DNA from: Cupriavidus sp. MP-37
GTDB taxonomy: Bacteria > Pseudomonadota > Gammaproteobacteria > Burkholderiales > Burkholderiaceae
Direction of reading: 5' to 3'
Assembly (NCBI RefSeq): GCF_020618415.1
Contig: NZ_CP085345.1
Coordinates: 2,418,001 to 2,482,000 of the forward strand
DNA length: 64,000 nucleotides
Below the pieces are notes generated by a model. That model was given only the letters and a program-made list of their open reading frames with translations. It made no database searches and was not told the DNA's origin. Positions 24,501 through 30,380 of the stretch are shown piece by piece; position 1 is the stretch's first letter, and each line of letters opens with the position of its first letter. Position numbers and translations under genes: made by a program.

Positions 24501-24629
24501 CGGCCGCTGGCGGTGGTGGTGATCGGCGGGCTGATTACGTCGACGCTGCTGACGCTAGTGATGGTGCCGACGCTGTACCGGTGGTTTGATGACCGCAAGC
24601 CGGATCCGACCAGGGATGTGCCGGTGTAA
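21513..24629 (+). CDS. HME-family RND metal efflux pump (CzcA/CusA-like)
   Basis: This 1,038-residue pump has twelve transmembrane segments and two large periplasmic loops and is driven by protons. The N-terminus is family-typical (KLSVDAFPDVTNVQVQI). The fourth membrane segment reads AIAIGLMVDGSVVVVEN, keeping Asp412 and Glu419. Zinc/cobalt/cadmium pumps such as CzcA also have an Asp six residues before that Asp; here the position is Ala406, as in CusA-like copper/silver pumps. The substrate is therefore uncertain and probably not of the classical Czc class. It follows the adaptor gene by 6 bp and ends the operon. A BIME element and a hairpin terminator lie downstream. Confidence 0.88.
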   Translation: MMKSLVEAAIKQRLVVCVIAVVLFFFGLRAATKLSVDAFPDVTNVQVQIATEAAGRSPEEVERFVTVPVEMAMTGLPGLEEMRSLNKAGLSLITLVFTDATDVYFARQLVMERLIEVGGRMPEGVTPVLGPVSTGLGEVYQYTLDRADDGNRELTQEELAERRIAQDWVVRPLLRSIPGVAEINSQGGYVRQYQALVNPERMRHYGVSIQQVYEALARNNANSGGGVLPHYAEQYLIRGVGLAKGVDDLGSIVLKEVNGTPVYLRDVANVTIGHEVRQGALVKNGQTEAVGGIVMMMRGGNAKEVVSRVKARVAEINERGMLPGKLQIVPYYDRSELVDAALWTVTKVLLEGVVLVVIVLFLFLGDVRSSIIVLATLVLTPLLTFMVMNEAGLSANLMSLGGLAIAIGLMVDGSVVVVENAFERLGHKEPGLTKTEILVKAVQEVATPVIVGVGIIILVFLPLMTLSGMEGKMFAPLAFTISIALAISLFLSLTLSPVLSSYLLKGGAEHDTFLIAFMKRHYLRLLHWALGNSRKTVLSAVGAFIATLLIVPLLGTSFIPEMKEGSIVPAIDRVPNISLEESIKLEKEANKLVLGVPGVKSVVSGVGRGESPADPQGQNESTPIASLKDRDEWPDGWTQDDIANAIREKLKAIPGVQIVMAQPISDRVDEMVSGVRSDVAVKVFGDDLDKLRELAGEIARVAGGIQGSQDIRIERVSGQQYLSIEIDRQAIARYGLNVSDIHDVIEIAIGGKRATDIFEGERRFAAAVRLPEDFRNNVQAIRQLLVNTPDGMQVPLQSVARIEVNDGPAQISREMAKRRVVVMINVKDRDLGGFVAELQQAADAKVKLPEGYYLEWGGQFQNMERAMGHLKIIVPVTIAAIFFLLFLLFNSLRFATLIITVLPFASIGGIIGLFVTGEYLSVPASVGFIALWGMAVLNGVVLVSYIRTLRDSGLSLDDAVVQGATQRFRPVMMTATIAMLGLVPFLFSTGPGSEVQRPLAVVVIGGLITSTLLTLVMVPTLYRWFDDRKPDPTRDVPV

Positions 24630-24660
24630 GGTAGCGATTGCCTTCACCTTCCCGCGGGTT

Positions 24661-24787
24661 TGCTCCCCTCTCCCGCGCGCGGGAGAGGGGCGGGGGTGAG
24701 GGCGGGCGGTGGCAATAGCGATAGCTTTCACTTCGTTGATGCTCCCGCCCTCACCCCAACCCTCTCCCGCAAGCGGGAGAGGGAGTA
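24661..24787. repeat. 127-bp BIME/REP-like palindromic element, copy 2
   Basis: The same architecture as 5929-6055: outer arms TGCTCCCCTCTCCCGC and GCGGGAGAGGGAGTA, an inner hairpin in each arm, and GGGGGTGAGGG / CCCTCACCCC blocks facing the centre. The central ~45 bp differ from copy 1. It sits between the 3' ends of two convergent genes, a common place for such elements, and may stabilise or terminate both transcripts. Confidence 0.8.
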
Positions 24788-24838
24788 GCCCGGCGGTAGA
24801 TCAAGGACCGCTGCGCCTGGGAATGGCGCCAAAGACAA

Positions 24839-24875
24839 CGCCCCATGCAAGTCGCTACTTGCATGGGGCGTTTTT
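24839..24875. terminator. Rho-independent terminator between convergent genes
   Basis: CGCCCCATGCAAGT (24839-24852) pairs perfectly with ACTTGCATGGGGCG (24857-24870) around a CGCT loop, and TTTTT follows at 24871-24875. On the minus strand the hairpin comes 28 bases after the methyltransferase stop and is followed by a weak T-rich stretch, so it probably serves both convergent transcripts. Confidence 0.85.
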
Positions 24876-24897
24876 CCTTTCCCGCTAACGCGACCAC

Positions 24898-25482
24898 CTA
24901 CGCCAGCCGCATCTCCACCTGCCGCGTCCACAGCTCCAGCAAGAAATCCGGCTCCTCATGCCGGATATGCCGGTACAGCCCGCGCTGCGCGCCGATCGCT
25001 TCATGCACCGCCTGCGCGGTAATCTGCTGCTCGGCGAACGGGTGCCGGAAATGGCAGGCGACGATCACGCCGTCATCGGCCAGCGCATGCGCGGCCATGG
25101 CCGCGACTTCGTGCCAGTCCGGCTTGGGAAAGTAGTAGCCCAGTTCGGAAAACACCATCAGGTCGAAGCTGCCCTCCGGCCACTGCTGCGGCAATTCGCC
25201 GGTCAGCACGCGGGCCTGCGGGAACGGCGCCAGCCGTTGCCGCGCCTGCTCGGCGGCGCTCTCGGCCAGTTCCATCGCCACCAGCGCATCGCAGCGCGGC
25301 GCCAGTGCCACGCTCAGGTGGCCGCCGCCGCAGCCGGGCTCGAAGGCGCGGGCGAAGCGCTCGCGCGGCAGCGTGGCCAGCAGCAGGGCGCGCTTGCGCG
25401 CTTCGTACCAGCGCGTGCCGATGCCCCAGGGGTCCTCGTGGCGGCCGTACAGGCCGGCAAAATAGTCGCGGTCGACCGGCAT
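24898..25482 (-). CDS. NodS-like SAM-dependent methyltransferase
   Basis: This 194-residue class I methyltransferase has the glycine-rich SAM loop FEPGCGGGHLSVAL near 48-61, the acidic Glu in VAMELAESA, and a fold resembling NodS and related small methyltransferases. The N-terminus DYFAGLYGRHEDPWGIGTRWYE is typical of the group, where the substrate is a nascent saccharide or small amine, but no specificity is visible. I chose the ATG at 25482; the frame extends upstream without a good start. The neighbour 11 bp upstream on the same strand encodes a small exported protein, with no evident functional link. Confidence 0.78.
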   Translation of the reverse strand: MPVDRDYFAGLYGRHEDPWGIGTRWYEARKRALLLATLPRERFARAFEPGCGGGHLSVALAPRCDALVAMELAESAAEQARQRLAPFPQARVLTGELPQQWPEGSFDLMVFSELGYYFPKPDWHEVAAMAAHALADDGVIVACHFRHPFAEQQITAQAVHEAIGAQRGLYRHIRHEEPDFLLELWTRQVEMRLA

Positions 25483-25493
25483 GGCGGCAGGCC

Positions 25494-25844
25494 TCAGTAG
25501 CCGTAGTACGGCGCCTCGCGGTAGTAGCCCGAAGGCTGCGGGCCGCACGGCACGTAGGCGCGGTCGTAGTCGCGGTAGCAGTAGCCCGGCGGCACTGCCG
25601 GCGCCGCGTACGAGACCGGCGCGGGAGCGTAGGTGACCGGCGGCGGCGCCACCGGGGCGGCCACCACCGGTCCCGAGGCCAGCATGGCGCCGAGCGCCAG
25701 GCCGGCGAGCGCGCCGACCGCCAGCACCGCGCCGGCGTTGGAGCCGCCGTGGTGGTGGTGCCGGCCGCGCGCCGAGGCGGACCCGGCGGCTACCAGGGAC
25801 GCGGCCAGGACCGCCGCGGCGACGATGCGGGTGGAGGGGCGCAT
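25494..25844 (-). CDS. Small exported Gly/Tyr-rich protein
   Basis: I do not recognise a specific family. The 116-residue product has a signal peptide (VAAAVLAASLVAAGSASA), a short RGRHHHHGG metal-binding-like stretch, a hydrophobic glycine-rich segment (AVLAVGALAGLALGAML), and a Pro/Tyr-rich C-terminus ending EAPYYGY with two Cys. Similar short proteins occur widely in Burkholderiales as predicted periplasmic or outer-membrane proteins. An AAGGAG ribosome site lies just upstream of the ATG at 25844. The His cluster might bind metal; nothing more can be said. The 169-bp gap upstream contains no other gene. Confidence 0.7.
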   Translation of the reverse strand: MRPSTRIVAAAVLAASLVAAGSASARGRHHHHGGSNAGAVLAVGALAGLALGAMLASGPVVAAPVAPPPVTYAPAPVSYAAPAVPPGYCYRDYDRAYVPCGPQPSGYYREAPYYGY

Positions 25845-26013
25845 TTTGAACTCCTTGTCATGCACAGCTTGTGTTCCTGAATGATGGACGCAAACCGGCA
25901 ATCAAGGTGTTTCGGGCCCCGGGCCGACTTGTTAGCTTTGTAACTGCGGCTTTTAGGATTCGCCTTTTTTAACGGGTTGTAAGACGCGGTAAAACGGCGC
26001 CGTCCGAAACCGC

Positions 26014-27129
26014 TTATCCGAGCGTTTCGGCCAGCGCGCCCAGCCCGCGCGCGCTCGCGGCAAGTTCGCCGGCCAGCGCCGCGACCAGCTCCGCCGCCGG
26101 CAGCGCGCGGGCCAGCGGCGCGGCCTGGCCGGCCCACTGCGCGGCAAAGTCGGCACTGCCGCGCGCCTTGGCGGCGGCGTGCAGGGCCTTGCCGGCATCG
26201 TAGGCGGTTGGATAGTCGGGCGTGGCGGGCGCGCCGGGTGCCGCGCCCAGCTCGGTAAAGCGGTTGGCCAGGCCGCGGGCATGGCGGCCGGAAATGGCGC
26301 GCGTCAGCACGGTCGGCTTGCGCGCCTGCAGCAGCGCCTCGCGGTAAGGAACGTCGGCCACGGTCTCGGGGCAGGCGATAAAGGCGGTGCCGAGCTGCGC
26401 CGCCTGCGCGCCGAGCGCCAGTGCCGCGGCAATGCCGGCACCGTCCATGATGCCGCCCGCGGCGATCACCGGCACGCGGGTCCGCGTTGCCAGCACGCGC
26501 ACCAGAGCGAAGGTGCCCAGGCCCTCGTCGACGGCGGACGGATCGAATACGCCGCGATGGCCGCCGGCCTCGACGCCTTGCGCGACGATCGCGTCGAGGC
26601 CGGCCGCCTCGATCGCGTGCGCCTCGTCCAGCGAGGTGGCGCTGGCCAGCAGCACGATGCCGGCATCGCGCAGCGCGCGGATCCGGCCCGCATCGGGCAG
26701 GCCGAAATGGAAGCTGACCACGGCCGGGCGTTCTTCCAGCAGCATCGCGTGCATGGCGTCGTCGGTGACGTAGCTGCGGTAGATCTCGCGCAGCGTCGCC
26801 GGCGGTGTCGCGCCGAATTCGGCGAAGCGCGGCGCGAGGTAGGCCAGCCACGCCTGCTCGCGCGCGGCATCGGCGACGGCCGGCGCGTGGCAGAACACGT
26901 TGACGTTGAACGGGCCGCTGGTCAGCGCGCGCGTTTCGCGGATGGCCTTGCGCGCGGCTTCGGCGTCCATGGCGCCAACGCCGAGCGAGCCCAGCCCGCC
27001 GGCGTTGGTCACGGCCGCCGCGAGCGCGGGCGTGCTGACACCGGCCATCGGTGCCTGGATGATCGGGGTGCGGATGCCGAGCCGGCGCAGCAGCGGCAGC
27101 CGGTCAGCGGTGGAGGTGGCGTGGGTCAA
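26014..27129 (-). CDS. Nitronate monooxygenase (2-nitropropane dioxygenase-like)
   Basis: This 371-residue FMN TIM-barrel enzyme oxidises toxic alkyl nitronates with O2. Family features are [18 protein letters not shown] near 24-41, [11 protein letters not shown] near 44, FNVNVFC, the flavin-binding [10 protein letters not shown] near 185 with the catalytic His, and [19 protein letters not shown] near 226. The most likely start is the TTG at 27129, preceded by AAGGAG at a good distance; the first ATG lies far inside the conserved barrel. The LysR gene is 55 bp upstream on the same strand and probably controls it. Confidence 0.85.
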   Translation of the reverse strand: MTHATSTADRLPLLRRLGIRTPIIQAPMAGVSTPALAAAVTNAGGLGSLGVGAMDAEAARKAIRETRALTSGPFNVNVFCHAPAVADAAREQAWLAYLAPRFAEFGATPPATLREIYRSYVTDDAMHAMLLEERPAVVSFHFGLPDAGRIRALRDAGIVLLASATSLDEAHAIEAAGLDAIVAQGVEAGGHRGVFDPSAVDEGLGTFALVRVLATRTRVPVIAAGGIMDGAGIAAALALGAQAAQLGTAFIACPETVADVPYREALLQARKPTVLTRAISGRHARGLANRFTELGAAPGAPATPDYPTAYDAGKALHAAAKARGSADFAAQWAGQAAPLARALPAAELVAALAGELAASARGLGALAETLG

Positions 27130-27184
27130 TTTGGTGCTCCTTGGCGGGGTCGATGGCGATGGCGCGGCAGGCGCGATGGCGGGA

Positions 27185-28072
27185 TCAGCCATCGCGCAGT
27201 TCGCGCACGAAGGCGTCGCAGGCGTGCGTGGCATAGCCGGCACGCTTGACGAGATAGGTGTGCACCGCACGCACCGGCACGGTCTGCACGTCGACCGCGT
27301 CGCGATGCAGTGCCAGCAGCGAGCGGGGCAGGATCGCCATCGCCGTGCCGGCGCTGACGCAGGCGAGCATGGCGTGGTACGACGGCATCTCGGTGATGGC
27401 CAGGCGCTGGCGCATGTCGTCGTTGCCCTGCGCCAGCCAGTCTTCCGCGCACTGCCGGTAGGTACAGCCCTTCGGGAAGGCCGCGAGGCGGCGCAGTGCG
27501 ACGTCGCGCGGGCCGCGCACCTTCGGGTGGCTCGCCGGCAGCACCAGCTGCAGGTGTTCGGTGAACAGGTAGGTGCCTTCCAGGCCTGGGGCGAGTTCGT
27601 CCATGTCGGCCGCGCGCGCCGGTCCTGCGCCCGGATGCGCGACCACGGCGCAGTCGAGACGGTGGTCGAGCACGGCATCGACCAGCGCGCGCGAGGTGCC
27701 GGTCCGGATCTCGATCTCCACGCCGGGCCAGGCTGCGTGGAATCGCGCGAGCGGCATCGGCAGCCGGTTGGCGGCAGCGCTTTCCATGGTGCCGATGCGC
27801 AGGCGGCCGGACGGCGCGGCGCCCTGCACCGACTGCCGCGCCTCTTCCGCCAACGCCAGCATCTGGTTGGCATAGGCGAGCAGCCGGTGACCCTCGGGCG
27901 TCAGCAGCATGCGCTTGCTGTCGCGCTGGAACAGCGCCACGCCCAGCGCCTCTTCCAGTTGCTTGACGCGGGTGGTGACGTTGGACTGCACCCGGTCCAG
28001 CAGGCGCGCGGCACGGGTGATGCTTTGCTCGGTGGCTACGGCGCGGAAGATTTCAAGTTCAGCCAGTTCCAT
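27185..28072 (-). CDS. LysR-family transcriptional regulator
   Basis: This 295-residue LysR regulator starts with a helix-turn-helix ([20 protein letters not shown], ending at about residue 25) and continues with [22 protein letters not shown] periplasmic-binding-protein-like effector domain follows from about 90. I start it at the ATG at 28072; the frame is open upstream but would enter its own palindromic promoter. The nitronate monooxygenase gene directly downstream on the same strand is the obvious target, and the palindrome at 28112-28132 is the likely autoregulatory site. Confidence 0.85.
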   Translation of the reverse strand: MELAELEIFRAVATEQSITRAARLLDRVQSNVTTRVKQLEEALGVALFQRDSKRMLLTPEGHRLLAYANQMLALAEEARQSVQGAAPSGRLRIGTMESAAANRLPMPLARFHAAWPGVEIEIRTGTSRALVDAVLDHRLDCAVVAHPGAGPARAADMDELAPGLEGTYLFTEHLQLVLPASHPKVRGPRDVALRRLAAFPKGCTYRQCAEDWLAQGNDDMRQRLAITEMPSYHAMLACVSAGTAMAILPRSLLALHRDAVDVQTVPVRAVHTYLVKRAGYATHACDAFVRELRDG

Positions 28073-28111
28073 CGGTGGTCGGGCGCGGCAGGCGGAAAAG
28101 AGGTCGCTTCG

Positions 28112-28163
28112 ATATTCTCGTTCAGAGAATATAGCAAAGAAAACAATCTTTCCATGAGAATAT
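28112..28163. promoter_or_regulatory. Palindrome and third half-site upstream of the LysR gene
   Basis: ATATTCTC (28112-28119) and GAGAATAT (28125-28132) form a perfect 8-bp inverted repeat with a 5-bp spacer. A third GAGAATAT lies at 28156-28163, 31 bp from the second arm, a spacing near three helical turns. The palindrome covers the minus-strand TATATT -10 candidate. This recognition-plus-activation arrangement is typical of LysR-type regulators. Confidence 0.6.
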
Positions 28164-28200
28164 AAAAATCGCTCCGCCGCCCCGTGCCGGCACCGTCGCC

Positions 28201-28818
28201 TCAGGCCGGCGCCGTCTCCCTGGGCCAGCCTGCCGGCGCCTGTACGCTGTCCAGCCCCATCCGCGCAAAGTCCTGGCCCCAGTTCATGCGTTCCATGCGC
28301 ATCACTTCCACCTGCGTGATGCCGATCGCCGCGAACACATACTTCAGGTAAGGCGACAGGAAATCCTGCTGGCTGCCCGGGCCTTCCCGGAACGGGCCGC
28401 CGCACGAGACCACCGCCAGCACCGGCCGGTCCGCCAGCATGCCGACCTTGCCGGCCGGCGTATTGCGGAAGGTGCGGTTGGGCCGCACCACCAGGTCGAT
28501 CCAGGCCTTGAGCGCCGACGGCACGGTGAAGTTGTGCATCGGCGTCGAGATCAGCACGGCATCGGCCGACTCCAGCTCGGCGATCAGCGTTTCCGACAGC
28601 GCCAGCGCGGCATGCTCGGCCGGGCCGCGCTGCTCGGGCGGCATCAGGCTGGCTTCGACGTGGGCACGATCCGGGTGCGGCAGCGGCTCGCCTGCCAGGT
28701 CGCGCTCGATCACGCGCAACGGACCCGCGCCGATCTGCCCCAGCAGGCGCGCGGCGGCCTGACGGCTGTTCGAGGCCTCGCCGCGGCTGCTGGCGCTGAG
28801 GTGAAGCAGGGTGGTCAT
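28201..28818 (-). CDS. azoR: FMN-dependent NADH-azoreductase
   Basis: This 205-residue flavodoxin-fold enzyme reduces azo dyes and quinones with NADH and FMN. The N-terminal LLHLSASSRGEASNSRQAA phosphate-binding loop, STPMHNFTVPSALKAWID near 93 and VVSCGGPFREGPGSQQDFL near 140 are the family landmarks. The start (28818) overlaps the GNAT stop by 4 bp (ATGA), showing coupling within the AhpD-GNAT-AzoR operon. The physiological role is likely quinone or electrophile detoxification under control of the divergent MarR. Confidence 0.9.
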   Translation of the reverse strand: MTTLLHLSASSRGEASNSRQAAARLLGQIGAGPLRVIERDLAGEPLPHPDRAHVEASLMPPEQRGPAEHAALALSETLIAELESADAVLISTPMHNFTVPSALKAWIDLVVRPNRTFRNTPAGKVGMLADRPVLAVVSCGGPFREGPGSQQDFLSPYLKYVFAAIGITQVEVMRMERMNWGQDFARMGLDSVQAPAGWPRETAPA

Positions 28819-29276
28819 CGGTGGTTTTCCTCCAGGGGGAAATGGAAATGGAGCGCGCTGGCCAGCAGGCCGTTGCGGTAGTAGAAGCGGTGGCCCAGCA
28901 CGTTGACGAGCGGCGTATCGAGGACCAGCGTGCGGCAGCCGGCCTGGCGCGCCTCGTGTTTCAGCCGGTCCATCACCTGCTGCCCGTAGCCGCTGCTGCG
29001 CGCATCCGCATCGGTGACGAGGTCATCGACGTAGGCGTGCATGCCGCGCACCAGGTTCTCCTGCAGGCGCCAGCCGGCCAGGGCCACCGGCTTGCCGTGG
29101 TCCCACAGCACCAGCAGGCGATACCCCGTGGCGGCCTGGCGGCGCCAGCGCGCCACCAGTTCATCGGCCGAGTCCAGGTGCGGCCGCAATTGCCGCATCA
29201 GTGCAAAACAGGCGCCCACTTCCGTGTCATGTTCGACATGCCGGAGTTCGATGTGCGGGGCGGTGGCGGGGATCAT
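28815..29276 (-). CDS. GNAT-family N-acetyltransferase
   Basis: This 153-residue protein has the GCN5-related acetyltransferase fold, with the acetyl-CoA pyrophosphate loop within SSGYGQQVMDRLKHEA (about 97-112) and a C-terminal LGHRFYYRNGL. The acceptor substrate is unknown. Four-bp overlaps link it to both neighbours: its start to the AhpD-like stop and its stop to the AzoR start. The placement suggests protection against a toxic amine or other reactive compound, as an inference. Confidence 0.83.
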   Translation of the reverse strand: MIPATAPHIELRHVEHDTEVGACFALMRQLRPHLDSADELVARWRRQAATGYRLLVLWDHGKPVALAGWRLQENLVRGMHAYVDDLVTDADARSSGYGQQVMDRLKHEARQAGCRTLVLDTPLVNVLGHRFYYRNGLLASALHFHFPLEENHR

Positions 29277-29773
29277 GCGGCGCTCCCTGCCGTTTGCGCG
29301 GCCGGCGGCGGGAACTGCAGGCCGGCGGCGATGCGGTTCCATGCCTGGATCGCGGCGATCGCAGCGGCCAGGAAGGGAATCTCGGCCTCGCTGAAATGCT
29401 CGCGCACCTGCCCCAGCGCCTGCTGGCGCACGTGTTCGGCGCCCGCGCCCGCAGTGGCGCCCAGCACGGTCAGCGCCTCGGCCCAGGCCAGGGCCGCCTG
29501 CTCGCGCGCGGAGTGGACGCCGGCCTCGCGCCACACCGCGACCAGGTCAAGCTTGCGCGCGTCCACGCCATGCCGGCGCGCCAGGTTCAGGTGGAACTGC
29601 AGGCAGAAGGCGCAGCCGTTGAGCTGCGACACGCGTACCTTGATCAGCTCGGTCAAGGGCTTGTCGAGTCCCGAGTCGTCCACGGCGGTGCCGAGCGCGC
29701 GCAGGGCAGCGTACACGGCCGGCGCGGCGCGGGTGAATGAATCGAACGTCATGCTGGCATGCGGATCTGGCAT
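29273..29773 (-). CDS. Carboxymuconolactone decarboxylase/AhpD-like peroxidase family protein
   Basis: This 166-residue helical protein carries the AhpD-type redox motif in NGCAFCLQFHLNLAR (about 46-60), with the CXXC pair and following His. Such proteins act as peroxide-linked thiol reductants or ring-opening decarboxylases; the CXXC favours the AhpD-like role. A GGAGG site sits just upstream of the ATG at 29773. It is the first gene of the operon with GNAT and AzoR, divergent from marR. Confidence 0.87.
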   Translation of the reverse strand: MPDPHASMTFDSFTRAAPAVYAALRALGTAVDDSGLDKPLTELIKVRVSQLNGCAFCLQFHLNLARRHGVDARKLDLVAVWREAGVHSAREQAALAWAEALTVLGATAGAGAEHVRQQALGQVREHFSEAEIPFLAAAIAAIQAWNRIAAGLQFPPPAAQTAGSAA

Positions 29774-29799
29774 TCCGGACCTCCTTCGGCGGAACTGGG

Positions 29800-29833
29800 T
29801 TAATATCAGAGCACGAACATAATATAAGAGTTC
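29800..29833 (+). promoter_or_regulatory. marR promoter with overlapping GAAC/GTTC inverted repeat
   Basis: TTAATA (29800-29805) and TATAAG (29823-29828) are 17 bp apart on the plus strand, placing the start of transcription a few bases before the ATG at 29841. GAAC (29815-29818) and GTTC (29830-29833) form a short inverted repeat around the -10 region. A MarR dimer bound there would repress both divergent promoters. Confidence 0.45.
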
Positions 29834-29840
29834 TGACATT

Positions 29841-30344
29841 ATGCGCAAGACAACCACCAGGCGCGGCGCCACGGCTGCCGTGCCGGCTCCCGGCGAAGGC
29901 AAGCGTGGCGAGAGCGGGCATCTTGGCTACCTGCTGCGCCAGGCCAGCGCGGCCAACCGGCTGCGCATGGAGCGCGCGCTGGCCGACCTGAACGTAACGC
30001 CGCCACAGTTCGTGGTGCTGACCATGCTGGGCGCGTATCCGGGGCTGTCGGGTGCCGACCTGGCGCGGCTGGCGCTGCTTACGCCGCAGACCGTCAGCGT
30101 GATCGTCGGCAACCTGGAAAAGGCGGGCCATATCGAGCGCGCGCCGCATCCGGTGCACGGCCGCATCCAGACCATCGCGCTGACGGCGCAGGGCAAGGTG
30201 TTGCTGGGCCAGTGCCGCGAGCGGGTCATGGCCAACGAGGCCCGCCTGGCGGCGGGCCTGACGGCGCAGGAAGAGGAGGTGATTCGCCGCTGGCTGGTAG
30301 CGGTGGCGGTGGACGCTGCGGCCGAAGCGGAGGCCGCGCTGTAG
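29841..30344 (+). CDS. MarR-family transcriptional regulator
   Basis: This 167-residue winged-helix repressor has a typical MarR core from about 30: LNVTPPQFVVLTMLGAYPGL, the recognition helix in LTPQTVSVIVGNLEKAGHI, and the wing RAPHPVHGRIQTIALT. The N-terminal 25 residues are polar and probably disordered. It is divergent from the AhpD/GNAT/AzoR operon across only 67 bp and most likely represses it until a phenolic, quinone or oxidant ligand appears. The gene ends convergently 36 bp from the mechanosensitive-channel gene. Confidence 0.88.
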   Translation: MRKTTTRRGATAAVPAPGEGKRGESGHLGYLLRQASAANRLRMERALADLNVTPPQFVVLTMLGAYPGLSGADLARLALLTPQTVSVIVGNLEKAGHIERAPHPVHGRIQTIALTAQGKVLLGQCRERVMANEARLAAGLTAQEEEVIRRWLVAVAVDAAAEAEAAL

Positions 30345-30380
30345 CGGCGATCGCATGCATGGCGGCGGCGCCGCCGGACC

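Noticed and set aside
5929..24787. The two 127-bp palindromic elements as terminal repeats of one large transposon
   Set aside because: Each copy is a full palindromic unit with its own arms and differing centre, and the genes between them are ordinary metabolic genes, so dispersed BIME copies are a better reading.
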